This document shows, piece after piece, positions 34,871-46,234 of a DNA stretch of 64,000 nt. The DNA is taken from NCBI RefSeq assembly GCF_027887165.1, contig NC_077227.1:539758389-539822388 (forward strand), written 5' to 3'. Numbering within the stretch: the stretch's first letter is position 1; every line of letters starts with the position of its first letter. A model generated the notes under the pieces. The model searched no databases. It had not been told where the DNA came from and saw nothing but the letters and a program-made list of their open reading frames with translations. The position numbers were made by a program, and so were the translations under genes. This DNA is from Monodelphis domestica. Its lineage: Eukaryota; Chordata; Mammalia; Didelphimorphia; Didelphidae.

Positions 34871-35075
34871 TTGGATCACATATAAATTTGATAAGCATTC
34901 CATCTATGTCTTTATCCACTTATTGAAAACCATGCAAAACAGGTCAAGACCAAGTATAGATTCAAGGGACTCACCACTGGAGTCCTCCTTCCAAGTCATC
35001 ATTGAGTCATGAATATCCACCTATTCTTTTTATCGCATCCTTCAATCTGCCTCAGAGTCAGCAACCGTCATTGTT
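34871..35075 (-). mobile_element. CR1/L3 LINE RT-region fragment, antisense
   Basis: 'aaatttgataagcattccat', 'tatgtctttatccacttatt' and 'tggagtcctccttccaagtc' parallel the copy at 20040-20150. Confidence 0.7.
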
Positions 35076-35159
35076 AATCTTTGTATCCTGGCATGGGGTA
35101 CAGTGCATTGCATAGGCTTACTCAATGTTTATTTGTTGGTTGAAATGATAAGATTTCAT

Positions 35160-35275
35160 GTCCAGACCAAGACTGTGGCACTTACCACCTGAGGCACAAA
35201 TCACTTTCCCTTTCTAGGCCTCAGTTTTCTTCTCTATAAAATAAGGGCCTGGACTATGAGAACAAAAGTAGCTCA
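35160..35275 (+). repeat. Type C SINE, worn
   Basis: 'ggcctcagttttcttctcta' and 'ggcctggactatgaga'. Confidence 0.6.
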
Positions 35276-35690
35276 GATAAAAAATCACCAGTTCTCTATA
35301 TTTCCCCATTTTTTCTTTTCTTTTCTCCTGTGTTTTCCTCTTATTTGTATTAATTAATATATATTTACATTTATCTATATATTTATATTTATATTCATAT
35401 ACTAGTACATATTATATTACATCTTACTTATTTCTATTCTCTATGCTCCCATCTTTTATAACAAGGCCTCTGATGTGAATTAAGTAGAGAACTGAGCTGA
35501 AAAGAAAGATAACATGGATGATGAGGCAACATTTACGAAGGAAAATGATAGAGGAAGATGAGCAATAATACTTGTAAAAAGACCCATACTTAATACACTG
35601 AAACACTACTCAAGGATCGTTTACTTTGATGGGAAGAAAGGAGGCATTTGGTACTCCTGGAAGGATATCATGCTTAGCAAGGACATTGGT
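35276..35690. other. AT-rich unclassified sequence
   Basis: A TATATT/TTTATA-rich run at 35350-35420, then nothing recognised. Confidence 0.4.
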
Positions 35691-35945
35691 AAGTTGTTGA
35701 GTGTCTAAGAAGGCTACTAAGGTGATGAAGGTCCTTGAGATTATGGTTAATTAAGTCTGGTTGAAGGGACTGAGAATGTTTAGTCTTGAGAAAGAATCCA
35801 ACACCATAAGGAGTGATAAATCTTGCTCTGTTTGGCCCCAGATGGACTGAATTAGGAGCAAGGGGTAGAAATCATGCAGAAGTAAATTAAGGTTTGATGT
35901 CAGGAAAAAACTACCCGACAGTGGAAAGCTGTCCAAGAGTACAAT
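35691..35945 (+). repeat. CR1/L3 LINE 3' region
   Basis: 'cttgctctgtttggccccag', 'gaattaggagcaaggggtag', 'aggtttgatgtcaggaaaaa' and 'gacagtggaaagctgtccaa' are in CR1/L3 order. Confidence 0.7.
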
Positions 35946-36189
35946 AATAGCTAACATTGATGTAACTCTTTAATGTATTTACTAATCCCATTTTTACATT
36001 TTAACAACAACTCTGGGAGGCACATGCTATTCTTATCCTCATTTTACAGATGAAAAAGAATCTGAGGCAGACAAAGGTTAAGGAGATTGCCTAGGCTCAT
36101 GTGGCTAATGGGTATCTGGAAGTGGATTTGAACCCAGGCTTTCCTGTTTCCAAATATAGTGCTCTATCCACTATGTCAACTAGTTGCCT
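35943..36189 (-). repeat. MIR/THER1-like SINE, antisense, near full length
   Basis: 'tatcctcattttacagatga', 'gatttgaacccaggctttcc' and the head complement 'gctctatccactatgtcaac'. Confidence 0.85.
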
Positions 36190-36747
36190 CAGGAGTTGAA
36201 TTTTTGCTTTAGAAAGTTGTGTCTTTCATCCTCATTGGAAGTCTTGAGTCAAAGGCTAGACGGCAGCTCATTGGGTAAGGTAGGTCATTGGTGGGATTCA
36301 TGTCTAGTAGAGTCTTGCTGGCTTCTGAAATTCCTTCTGATTCTGAGGTTTGGTGATTCCATGTGCCTGAGGTAGCACCAAGCATCAACCCACTTCTCTA
36401 AGGTTCTGCTATATGAGGCACCTTCCTTTTGCTATATAGCCCTGCTAAGCCTGTTTAGCATTCTGCATCCCCCCCTTTCCCTCCCACTCAACCAACAATA
36501 TGGTATTTACTTTAGCCATTTGAATTTGCAATTTTCATGGTGGTATCCCATCTGCTTTCCTTAGGAGCTGATATAGAAAAACAATGACAAAAACAAGCCA
36601 GTTTATTTTATATCTGTTAGGCTTCTTGATAGGATGATGGTGTTTAGCTAATAGAAGAAAAGTGCAAATATTTAATTCTCTGTAACAGCCAATGTCTCTA
36701 TTCACAAAGGAGAACCCACTTTTGGTTGAAAAGGAAGAGAATGTTTC
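36190..36747. other. Unclassified sequence
   Basis: No recognised repeat or gene. Confidence 0.4.
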
Positions 36748-36800
36748 ATTGGATCATAGATTTGGAGCTAGAAGAGACCTTAGAGGTAACCTTGACATTA
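36748..36800 (-). repeat. Type C SINE tail, antisense
   Basis: 'tggagctagaagagacctta' with the body lost. Confidence 0.65.
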
Positions 36801-37024
36801 TCCTGTATTCTTCATCTCCCTTACTTACCTATTTAATCGGATGTCAAATCTTGCCATTTCTACATTTGCAACATCTTGTGCATTGGACACTTTAATCTTA
36901 GTAGCCTCCCTCTGAGATAATTTCCAATTTATCCTGTATACATCTTTTTTGAACATGGCTATATTATTGTTTGAGGGTGCCACTGTTCTCCCAGTCCCCC
37001 AGGCTATTAACTTACATATCATTC

Positions 37025-37262
37025 TTGTTGTTGTTGCTCAGTCATTTTTCAATAAATCCCACTTGGGATTTTCTTGGCAGAGATATTGGAATAGTTTGCC
37101 ATTTTCTTCTCCAGTTCTTTTACAGATGAAGAACTGAGATAAACAGGGTTAAGTGATTTGCCCAAGATCATACAGCTAATAACTGTCAGAGGCTGCATTT
37201 GAACTCATGAAGATGAGTCTTCCTGATACCAAGCTCAATGGTCCATCCATTGCAGCACCTTC
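37025..37262 (-). repeat. Type B (RTE-tailed) SINE, antisense, full length
   Basis: Starts with TTGTTGTTG and 'ctcagtcatttttc', then 'gtttgccattttcttctcca' and the antisense head. Confidence 0.85.
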
Positions 37263-38075
37263 CTTGATTCTTCACTAATTCTCATGCCCTATAGCCAGTC
37301 TATTGCCAAGGCCTATTGATTTCATCATTGAACTATCTCTTGAATTTCTTCACTTCTTTCTCTGTATAGATCCTCACTCCCATTCTACTGCTATAAGATT
37401 AAATGAAGGGACAGCTAGATAGCTCAGTGGATAGAGAGCTGGGTTTAGAGATGGGAGATCCTGGGTTCAAATTTGACCTGAGATATTTCCTTGCTGTATG
37501 ATTCTGTTACTTTACCTCAATTGCCCAGCTCTTGGCACTCTTCTGCCTTGGAACTGACATTGACTCTAAAGTAAGAGTTAAAAAAAAGAATAAATGAGTT
37601 ATTATTTATAAAGCACTTTGTTCAGTGTTTGGCAAGTAGTAGATGATATATGCTTATTCTCTTCCCTGCCAATAACCTGATGGTTGCGGTCTCTGCCATA
37701 AGTCTCTCTCCTCAAACCAGTCTACCCTCAAAACTTAGTGCCAAAGTGATTTTCTGAAAGTGCAGATTTGATCATGTCACCTCCTACTTCTTAAACTCCA
37801 ATGGCTCCCCGTCACCTTTAGGATCAACCTAAAACTCTCCAGTATTAAAGCCATTCAAAACCTAGCATATTCTTCCCACCCAGCTTTCCAGACTTTTTAT
37901 AAAGTACAACTCTCCACATGATCCAGTGTGGTACTGGCTTCCTTGCTATTCTTCCAACAACAACACTATATTCCCTGGCTCTGGATATTGTCTAGAATTC
38001 TCCTTCTCTTCTCTCCAGACTTCTCTGGCTTCCTTCCAGTCCCAGCTTAAATTCCACCCTCTATAGGAAGGCTTG
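37255..38075 (+). mobile_element. L2 LINE 3' region, interrupted
   Basis: 'gtctattgccaaggcctatt' (37300), and after the SINE at 37405-37590, 'cacctcctacttcttaaact', 'ccaatggctccccgtcacct' and 'ggatcaacctaaaactctcc' in canonical L2 order. Confidence 0.85.
37405..37590 (+). repeat. Type A SINE inside L2
   Basis: 'cagctagatagctcagtgga', 'gggagatcctgggttcaaat', A-rich tail. It interrupts the L2. Confidence 0.9.
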
Positions 38076-38133
38076 TCAAAGCTCACACTGGTGGTAAGCA
38101 CTTGAGGCAGGATTTGAATACAGGACTTCCAAT

Positions 38134-38275
38134 AATTAGTCAGTGAACATTCATTATGCACTTGCTGAGAGCCAGGCACTGTGCTAAATGCTGGGGATAT
38201 AGCTCTTAAAGAGCATCTAGTCTAATGAGAGGAGACAACATACAAACAACCATGTACAAACAAATTATAATGTGG
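38134..38275 (-). repeat. L2 LINE 3' end, antisense
   Basis: 'gagccaggcactgtgctaaa' and 'tgctggggatatagctctta'. Confidence 0.75.
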
Positions 38276-38335
38276 ATTAATTAGAAATAATTGTCATTGG
38301 GAAGGCACTGGAATTAAGAGGTGACAAACAATAAG

Positions 38336-38800
38336 GCAAGTATTTATTAAGTATCAAGTGCTAGACACCATGATAAGTTATGGGCATACAAATAGCAGCA
38401 AAAAGAAAATCCTTCCCTGCTTTCAGGAAACTTCCAATCTGATGGGAAAAGACTAGAATAGAAAAAAGAATAGAAATAGATAGAAAAAATAGAATAGAAA
38501 AAAAAAGAATAGAAAGCTCTGGAAAGTAGGAAGTGAGGATAGATTATGACAGTGCCTGGTGGGAGAACATAGCATTGAAGTACAAAAAGCCTGAAGCATA
38601 ATCAGAAAGGAAAATATGATTGCTCAGGTGGGCTAAGACAGTAGAAGGCATTCCCCAATTGAGGAGGAGGATAGCATAGCAGAAGAACATTCCAGGGTAA
38701 GAAGAAGTCAGGAAATGATGGATGTTCTAGGATGAGACTGCAGAATATGCACTGTGTTCTAGTCTAGAGAATCAGAAGTACTATCGAGAGAAATGAAGGG
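38336..38800 (-). repeat. L2 LINE 3' region, antisense
   Basis: 'gcaagtatttattaagtatc' and 'caggaaacttccaatctgat' give the terminus. The continuation with 'gaagaacattccagggtaag' is L2-like. A GAATAGAAA-rich run at 38450-38515 interrupts it. Confidence 0.6.
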
Positions 38801-38895
38801 TGACCAACCTGGACGTTTTGTTTCCTCACCTGTAGAATGAAGGGATTGGACTAGATAGCCTTTGAAGTCCTTGTCAACTGTAAATACATGATTGT
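38800..38895 (+). repeat. Type C SINE, 5' truncated
   Basis: 'ctcacctgtagaatgaaggg', 'attggactagatagcctttg'. Confidence 0.75.
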
Positions 38896-38999
38896 ATAAT
38901 TTCTTTCAATTTCCTCCAAAGTACCTACTTCACTGGGTTGTTAGAAGGATCAAGTGAAATTATGTAAAATGCTACCTGGAATATCAGTGACTCTTAGAG

Positions 39000-39074
39000 G
39001 CAGACTCAATCCTGTCTCTGATTTTATTAGCACTGTGACCTTAGGTAAATGCCTTGATTTCTTCATCTGTAGAG
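39000..39074 (+). repeat. MIR-like SINE, left half
   Basis: 'ttagcactgtgaccttaggt' and 'ttgatttcttcatctgtaga'. The right half resumes at 39943 after the LTR. Confidence 0.8.
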
Positions 39075-39942
39075 TGTAAAAATAAATTTGGTGAGTTATA
39101 AAATAAAATATTTAGGTGAAAAAACTGTTCCAAATATAGGTTCAAAACTTTTCAAAACTGTTTAACTCACCAATCAGGTTCAAACTGTTTGGATCCTTTC
39201 AGATACTTTTGATAGAGGTGATCAAAAGTATCCTCAGTGATGAAGTGAAGCTCAAATGTGAACTTCCCTTCAGGGCCAGGTGCAAGGATGCTAAAGAGAC
39301 TCTTATTATAAACATAAAATATTTATTGAAATATATAAGGATTTCTAATTCTAAAGGATTCTAAATCCACCAAATAAACTCTCAGGTTCCACAAGGAACT
39401 GCTTCTCCTGTGTTTCACAGGCTACACTAATCCTCCCTGATCTGACTAACTCAAATTTATACTATCTAAATAAAAACGACCGCTATTATCCTTATAATTC
39501 TTAACTTTGCCTTCAAATTATAAAATAGCAAAGGCTAGCTGGTTGAGTTTCAACAAGAATCAAGTTAGGACTCTGAATCTGTAAACCAAAGACCAGGTTT
39601 TTCTTTGGTCTTCTTAGAATTAAACAATCTATAAAACTACAATAAATAGTCAATAGTGTTTTCCAAGTTGGGAAAGAAAACCCAGAGCTCCTTCAGATCT
39701 TTCCGTCAGACAGAGGCAAAGATGTTACCTTCTGTAGCCCTAAGAGAGAGTCCCTGAGAGTGTGTCTTTGCCAACTGCCAGAGAGAGTAATTGACATAGA
39801 AAAATGGTTGTACCTGTCACATCTGAAATTAACATGCTCTCTCGGCTCTGCCTCAAACTCCAATTCTTTTCTCAAGCTGGCCACTCTACTTCTCATCCCT
39901 AAACTAATAAAACAGTACTTATTTTCTAATATCATGCTTACA
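39075..39942 (-). mobile_element. Solo ERV LTR, antisense
   Basis: 868 bp bounded TGTAAAAATA ... TGCTTACA and flanked by perfect 4-bp duplications 'agag' at 39071-39074 and 39943-39946. It cleanly interrupts a MIR whose halves (39000-39074 and 39943-40015) rejoin across it. A minus-strand AATAAA lies near 39325 and another candidate near 39910. Retroviral genes are absent, as expected after LTR-LTR recombination. Confidence 0.9.
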
Positions 39943-40015
39943 AGAGTGAGGACCAATAATACTGTTAGACCTTCTTCACAAGGTTGCTGAGAGATCATGT
40001 ATTTTGTGTGAACTA
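39943..40015 (+). repeat. MIR-like SINE, right half
   Basis: 'tgaggaccaataatactgtt' and 'cacaaggttgctgagagatc' continue the MIR cut at 39074. Confidence 0.8.
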
Positions 40016-40017
40016 CA

Positions 40018-40165
40018 GGTAGAGTGGATTGAAAGCCAGCTTTCAGAATCAGGATGACCTAGGTTCAAGTTCTACCTCTTCCACAGACAGACTGTGTGAT
40101 CCTGGACAAATCACTACATTTCTGAGTGCCTCCTGGCAATTCTTTCAGAGTAAGATTTATAGAGA
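40018..40165 (+). repeat. Type C SINE, 3' worn
   Basis: 'gtagagtggattgaaagcca' and 'gacctaggttcaagttctac'. Confidence 0.7.
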
Positions 40166-40249
40166 AGTTTTTCATCTATATATTTTCATCTTCAAGGTAG
40201 AGGAAGTTCCTTATTGGAAACTCTGCATAAAAAAAAAATAATAATATAA

Positions 40250-40765
40250 ATGATAATTTTTAGAGTTTATTATGAACCAACCAGTCATCATGCTAAGCAC
40301 TTGACAAATATTGCCTCTTTGGATCCTCACCACAAACCTGGTAAACAAGTGCTTTTATTAGGGCAAGTAGGTGGAGTAGGTAGAGTGCTGATCCTGGAGG
40401 CAGGAAGACTTGAGGTCAAATTTGACCTTGGATACTTACAAACTGAGTAATCCCCAGGTAAGGCACTTAACCCTGTTTGCCTCAGTTTTCCTATATATAA
40501 AATGAGCTGGAGAAGGAAATGGCAAACCACTACAGTATCTTTGCCAAGAAAACCCCAAATGTAGTCATGAGTCGTCAGACATGACTAAAAAACATTATTA
40601 TTATTATTACTATCCCCATTTTGCCAATGGGGGAACTGAGGCAAACAAAGGTTAAGTGACTTGTGTAGGACCACACAGCTAGGATGTGTGGATGTGACTG
40701 GACTGAATGTGAGTGCATGTATTCCTGACTTTAAGACTTGTGCTCTATCCACTGCACCAACTAGC
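40250..40765 (-). repeat. MIR/THER1-like SINE, antisense, split
   Basis: Right part 'gctaagcacttgacaaatat' (40285) and left part 'ccattttgccaatgggggaa' to 'gctctatccactgcaccaac' are separated by a type B SINE at 40358-40596. Confidence 0.85.
40358..40596 (+). repeat. Type B (RTE-tailed) SINE inside MIR
   Basis: Full-length copy. Core 'gagctggagaaggaaatggc', tail 'cgtcagacatgactaaaaaa', flanked by TTATTA on both sides. Confidence 0.9.
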
Positions 40766-40961
40766 TTCCTGAATCAAAGGTATAATCTGATGTGTATAGG
40801 GGTGTGTGTGTGTGTGGGGGGGGCGGTAGACACATATACAGTCTGATATATGTATAAATACACATATACATGTATAACAGTTATTATTATTTAGCTCTTC
40901 TATTTAAACTTTGTAAAGCTCAGTTGGATTTTTATACCCCAAAGCCAACATAGATCATTTG

Positions 40962-41334
40962 AGGACCAAAACTATGAGGATGGCAGCATGGGTCATCTTC
41001 AGAAAATACCACACCTGTCTGGGCAACAACTTCCACACCAACAAGCTTGTGTGTGTGTGAATGTGCAAGGAGATCACCATCATTCCCATTAAGAAGCTCC
41101 CCAAGGTCTCTGGATGTTACTCATCTGATGAAGCAGATCTCGTAAGAGGTAACTACGTTACTAAGAAGGGCTGACTATGTCCCTGGGATCTCTGCTTTGG
41201 ATTGCGAGATGAGCAAAGTGGACCCTGATACCAAAGAAATGTTGAAACCTCTGGACTTTGGTAGTTTGTCCAGCCTCTAAGTTATCCAGCCCACAATTGG
41301 GATGACCTTCAAAGCTCCAAGAGGAGCAACGTAA
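40962..41334 (+). pseudogene. RPS17P: Processed pseudogene of ribosomal protein S17
   Basis: Intron-free homology to the small-subunit ribosomal protein eS17 (RPS17), a 135-residue component of the 40S subunit. The first readable codons match near residue 5. Blocks readable by eye are '[10 protein letters not shown]', 'CKEITIIPIKKL', 'NYV', and '[20 protein letters not shown]', ending in a stop at 41332-41334. A stop follows the HTNKL block, where a GT run has grown. About 14 codons after the 'PVRG' block are deleted, and frameshifts lie near 41158. Lack of introns indicates an LINE-mediated cDNA copy. The initiator region is lost. The symbol is descriptive, not an official locus name. Confidence 0.92.
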
Positions 41335-41436
41335 TATTTCCTTTTGCCTTTTTTCCAATCAACTTGGGAGATCCTCCTCCCCTCTTCCCTGTCAAAAGCT
41401 TAGTAAGGCTCATTGTCTTCCTCTACTTGGCACTGA

Positions 41437-41592
41437 ACTTAGAGAGGGAATGAACCTGAGAGATCACAACCCTATTTTACAGATGAGGAAACTGAGGTGC
41501 AGAGAGAGACAGTGACTTGGTCTAGATCACATATATAGTAAATAGTGGAGGCGAAGTTTGAACTAATGTCCAACTTTTCCATATACATAATG
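41437..41592 (-). repeat. Type C SINE, antisense
   Basis: 'tattttacagatgaggaaac' and 'tgaggtgcagagagagacag'. Confidence 0.8.
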
Positions 41593-41837
41593 TTTTTTAA
41601 TGTGCTAGAAATATTTTTTGCAGAGGTTCAGCTTTCCTTACAGGAATCTGTTCTGAGAATGAATGCCAGAGAAAACACAAGCAAAACCAGCTTTTTTTTT
41701 CTTTTTCTTTTCTGTGACATATAGCGGGAGAGACGGGGAGTGAGGCAGGGGTCACAGTAGTGAGGATAACTCCCATGTAGAATGGCATTTGGAGTCCAAG
41801 GTAGGGGGTGGTGAAAGTTCATTGATAAACAACTGTT

Positions 41838-41902
41838 TCACAGAATCTCAGAACTGAGGAGGGATCTTGAAAGATATTTAGTCAAATTCATGCTCCAGCC
41901 CC
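41838..41902 (-). repeat. Type C SINE tail, antisense
   Basis: 'cagaatctcagaactgagga' then 'gggatcttgaaagatattta'. Confidence 0.6.
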
Positions 41903-41939
41903 CTCCACAACATTGTCCTGTGGGTAGGAGTGCCCTCTT

Positions 41940-42030
41940 GGATGAGCTCATGGGTCTTTGTAAGTATTGAGGCATGTCTGGTGCCTAGCACAGAGAAAGT
42001 GATTAATAAATATTTATTGGAATGAAATAT
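41940..42030 (+). repeat. L2 LINE 3' end
   Basis: 'tctggtgcctagcacagaga' and 'gattaataaatatttattgg'. Confidence 0.75.
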
Positions 42031-42324
42031 TAACAAGGGCCTTCGTACCTTACCCCAAAGGTGGGTGATTAATGGCAGGAGTTCCAGGAAGCTGGTGGGG
42101 GAGATGTCTCTGGGCAGGGAGCCCTGCTTCTAAAATCACACTGAATACATTGCTTACTCATCTGTGGGTGGGGTTGGCTGATCAGAAGACTAAATGTCCC
42201 AGAGAAATGGAGATTTTTGGACAGGTGAGAAGGAAACTGTGCAGAAAAACAGAGCCAAGGACGCCCATGGAGCAGGGTAAACAGGGAAAGAAAATTCCTG
42301 GCTATCAGAAACAGTAAGAGTAAT
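42031..42324. other. Unclassified sequence with 81-codon ORF
   Basis: An ORF at 42072-42317 has no recognised motif and no conservation evidence. It is not called as a gene. Confidence 0.35.
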
Positions 42325-42520
42325 AAAATGAAGAACTGGCATTCTTATGGCTCTTTATCATTTGAAGATTTTCTTCTCCATAACCTTGTAAGGCAAAGAA
42401 TTTGATGATTTTTATCTCCATTTATTACAGAGGAAACTAAAGTTCAGAAAATTCATTGATTTGTCTATGGTCATCCAGTTACTTAGTGCTGGAGCCTGGA
42501 AGTATAGATTCGAGTTTTCT
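42325..42520 (-). repeat. MIR/THER1-like SINE, antisense
   Basis: 'ttttatctccatttattaca', 'gaggaaactaaagttcagaa'. Confidence 0.75.
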
Positions 42521-42606
42521 TGGCTTCCTTTCCCCCATACTGTCCTTACATTCAATCATAGGATAAAATGGGTCCAAAGACCTGTAACAAAGTCAATACC
42601 CAGGGA

Positions 42607-42760
42607 GAGGAAGAAAGAGCATTGATTTGAGAGTCAAGAGGTTCTATTCCTGGTCCTGACACTAACTAGTCATTTGCCCTGGGACAAGTCGATTTCTCTC
42701 TTGGGGCCATAATTTCTTCACCTGTAGGGAGAGCCTATTGGTCTCCTTCTCTGGTTAGCC
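42607..42760 (+). repeat. Type C SINE
   Basis: 'gaaagagcattgatttgaga' and 'atttcttcacctgtaggga'. Confidence 0.7.
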
Positions 42761-43077
42761 TTTGCCCAACATGCTCAAAGCCCCTCTTTTCTTGAAGTAC
42801 CCAGGTTTCCCCATTTATTCCAATTTCCTGATGACCCCTGAATGACTGTTGAATGCAACAATCCATTTAAAATGGTAGATCAGTGGAAGTAGGTTTTATC
42901 TTTAGTTTTACCAGATTGTACAACTTCTTTTGAACTTTCCCATGATAACTATAAATAATTCTGTAACATCATAGCAATACAAATTATACTTACCTAAAAG
43001 AGGATGTAAGATGCACAATAAGAGATAAGAACTAAGTTGCAAGTGATCTCATTATCCCTTTTACAAAATATAACCTC

Positions 43078-43222
43078 CCAGAGTCAGACCTGGAGATAGA
43101 AAGTCCTGGGTTCAAGTGTGACCTCATATCATTCCTAGCTGTGTAACTCCAGGCAAGCCCCTTAACCCCAACTGCCCAGCCCTTATTGCTCTTCTGCCTT
43201 GTAACTGATGTTTTTGATAATA
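43078..43222 (+). repeat. Type A SINE, 5' truncated
   Basis: 'agaaagtcctgggttcaagt' and 'cagcccttattgctcttctg'. Confidence 0.8.
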
Positions 43223-43363
43223 AATATTTTTTATTTTCTTCTATTTTTCATTGATTTTATTCTCATATTCCTTATTGTCTTAGGAATTATTCAATTCAGT
43301 TCTGCTTAGTTCTATTTTTCAATGAGTCCAGTACTTGGGAAAGGTATTCCAACTAAGAAAAAA

Positions 43364-43566
43364 ACAATTCTTATCTTCCATCTTAGAATTAATAGTAGGT
43401 ATCAGTTCCAAGGCAGAAGAACAGTAAGGGCTAGGCAAAACACTTAAGGGATTAAGTGACTTCCTTAGGGTTGTACAGCTAGGAAGTATTTGAGGTCATA
43501 TTTGATCCTAAGACCTTTAGTCTCTAGGCCTGGCTCTCAGTCCACCGAGCCACCTGGCTGCCCCTA
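43364..43566 (-). repeat. Type A SINE, antisense, full length
   Basis: From 'aattcttatcttccatctta' to the head 'ccgagccacctggctgcccc'. Confidence 0.9.
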
Positions 43567-44095
43567 AACTTCTTTTAAAACTATTAATTCTCTTTTCAAT
43601 TTTTTCCTAAATGGTCATTGCATTTCTAATTTCATTTTTTATCCATTGCTTTATTTCTTGCACTACTATCAAAATCTTTGTTGGTAAGCTGTATATTTCT
43701 CTGAGACTTTATTTATTTTTGTTGAGAGACTACTATCTTGGTTTGAGTTTGTGTTTTTCTTAACTCCCAGTATTTCTTCATTATGTTTGATATACTTTTT
43801 TCTTCTAGACTTTTAGTCTCAGTTCTTGATTTGGACTTTTGTGTTCCTACCAGTCCCCACTAGTCTTTTTGGATAGATTCTGTAGTCCTTGTATTATTCT
43901 GGTGCCCTTTGTAGTTTGGATACCTCTGACAGTGGCTGTTCAGATGCAATGCTTGATATTAGGCCCCACTTTTTGGCTCAAACTGGCCTCTTTCTTAGTC
44001 TCCTGGTGTTTCACTGTGCATTCTCATTGAGGCTAGCCCCTGTCTTCTCTTTGCAGATCTCCATTTGAGAGCTGGTTCTGTTGCCTACATTCTCT
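43567..44095. other. T-rich unclassified sequence
   Basis: No recognised repeat. A 63-codon ORF (43839-44030) is not supported as a gene. Confidence 0.4.
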
Positions 44096-44425
44096 GTGTC
44101 TCCCATGCTTGGAATGTTTTCCCTCCTTTGCTCCAACTACTGACCTTGGCTTCCATTAAACCCCACCTAGAATTATACCTTCAAATAGGTCCCTGATCCC
44201 ACTTAATTTCAGTGACTTCTGTATTTGTTATTTCCTATTTATATTGTATATTGCTTTGCATATATTTTGCTTAATATATATTTATTTGCATGCTTTCTTC
44301 TTGATTATATTATAAATTCCTTGTTGTCAGTGAATTCTTTTGCTCCTTTTATAATCCCATCACTTAGCATAGTGTGTGGCATATAGGAAACACTTAATAA
44401 ATGTTATTGATTAATTGATTGACAT
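44096..44425 (+). repeat. L2 LINE 3' end
   Basis: 'ttataaattccttgttgtca', 'catcacttagcatagtgtgt' and 'aacacttaataaatgttatt' then GATTAATTGATT. Confidence 0.75.
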
Positions 44426-44554
44426 GCTTTATTGGGATGTTGGAGATCATATTGCTCTGTAGCATCTTTTGCACAGAATTCCTTGTGTTGTTGCCAAAGT
44501 TCTGAGTTGGCCCTATATTTTATTCTTTGTTTTTATTTTAAAAAACCACAAACA

Positions 44555-44731
44555 AAAATCTCTTATTTTCCATCTTATTAAGAAATCTAAGAAGGACAAA
44601 AGCTAGGCAAATGGGGTTAAGTGATTTTTCTCAGGGTCACAAAGGTAGAAAGAGGCTGAAGCCAGATTTGAACCCAGGTTCTCCTGATTCCAGGCCTGAT
44701 GCTTTAACCTCTGTGCCACCTAGCTGCCCCT
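44555..44731 (-). repeat. Type A SINE, antisense
   Basis: 'aagctaggcaaatggggtta' to 'ctctgtgccacctagctgcc'. Confidence 0.9.
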
Positions 44732-45775
44732 GGCCATGTCCTTTAGAAGTACTTCTAGTACTGCAAAGTGCAGAGCTGGGCCCTAGACCATCTGCAGGGA
44801 TCTTTCCTTCCTCATTTCTGCTTTGACAGGTCACAGTCAGGATATGGTTTCAGGTTCCTGACTATAGTGATCTATAACCTACCTGCTCAGAATGCTCATT
44901 GGCTGGATTCAGGCCCAAGTTCGTACCCTTGCACTGAATTTGCCAGAATAGTGTCTGTCCCTGAGTCAGTTGACTCCGGGCTATTTTACCTGAGCTCACC
45001 CTGACTTCCTTGGCACAACCCTATCCCACTCTCAGTCAATTTCTGTGTTTTTCTGTACTCATGCTGGCTTTTCTGGTGAGATCACTCTACCTGCCTCTGT
45101 TGACTTCTGGCTATCTTTTTGTAAACTGGTTGGAAGGGTTTCAAGCTATTCCTTTTTTTGGTTTCTTTGTCGTTGGTCCTCATGATCTTGTTTCCAGATA
45201 TTTTTCCACGGTCTGTGTAGACTTCTGCCTGACGTTCTGTGTTACTGTCTTCCTGAAAAGTCTTACTTACATTTGAGTCCACTCTCTCCTTACTCTTTGT
45301 TCTGCTGTCTCAGCATGCCATGCTACCTAAGGGAGGGTAAGGAAGTGTAAGTAATATTTCCAGAGATTAAACCTGGGAGCTCCGGGCACTCATTGAAACC
45401 CATTCACTGTATCTCAGCATCAGATTTGTGAAGCATTGAAGTCCTGCAGCTATGGCTTCTCAGGATGGGATCACAACTCCTGGAAGGATACTTGCATTCA
45501 TTGCTTCCCAGAAGAGAAGAAGACAAAGCCTCCTAGTAGTAACACAGTTTGGGAGTAGCCTGGTGGCTCATTATCTGTTTTTCTCTTTCCTTTTCTTCTC
45601 CCTCTGACTTTCTGCTTCATTCTTCTATCCCATTTCTCTCTTAAGAATTTGCACATTTCCTCCCAACCAAAAAATGCTTCTTTCTCTCCAGTGTTCCTGC
45701 TGGAAGTAGCATCATCAATTATCATGCACTGAAGGTGGGGAGGTAATGTCCAAGGAGAACACATGCCCTTTGGAT
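44732..45775. other. Unclassified sequence
   Basis: About 1 kb without a recognised repeat. ORFs of 66-88 codons at 44768-45764 overlap on both strands and show no domain. Confidence 0.4.
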
Positions 45776-45896
45776 GTGTATGAGGAAACCAAGACCTAGA
45801 AAAGAGAAAAGATATTTGAAGTCACACAAATATTAAGTTGAGACCTGTTGTCTGAACCCAGGTCTCCAGATGCCACATCTGGTACTTTTTATGGTG
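45776..45896 (-). repeat. Type C SINE, antisense
   Basis: 'atgaggaaaccaagacctag' and 'ctgaacccaggtctccagat'. Confidence 0.7.
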
Positions 45897-45967
45897 CCAA
45901 GATTCAGAGGCATCATGAAACAGAAGAGGCAGCATTGGACTTGAATCAGAAGGTCTTGAAGGTCAGC

Positions 45968-46170
45968 AAAATGGTGGAATGAAAAGAATCTTGTATTACG
46001 AGTCAGAGTACCTGGGTTCAAATCCAGATTCTGCTATTTACTAGCTGTGTGAACTTGGGCACATTACTTCCCCTTTGCTCCCATTTCAGTTTCCTTAACT
46101 GTAAAATGAGAAGTTGGACTAAGATGATTTTTGTGGTTCCTTTTCCCTCTGAAATCTATGATCCTGAGTC
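45968..46170 (+). repeat. Type C SINE
   Basis: 'gtacctgggttcaaatccag', 'ccttaactgtaaaatgagaa', 'gttggactaagatgattttt'. Confidence 0.85.
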
Positions 46171-46234
46171 CTGTGTGTCAGTAAGCAAGTTGTGACCTCA
46201 GTTTCCTCAAAAGTAAATGGAGATGTTATAAGCA

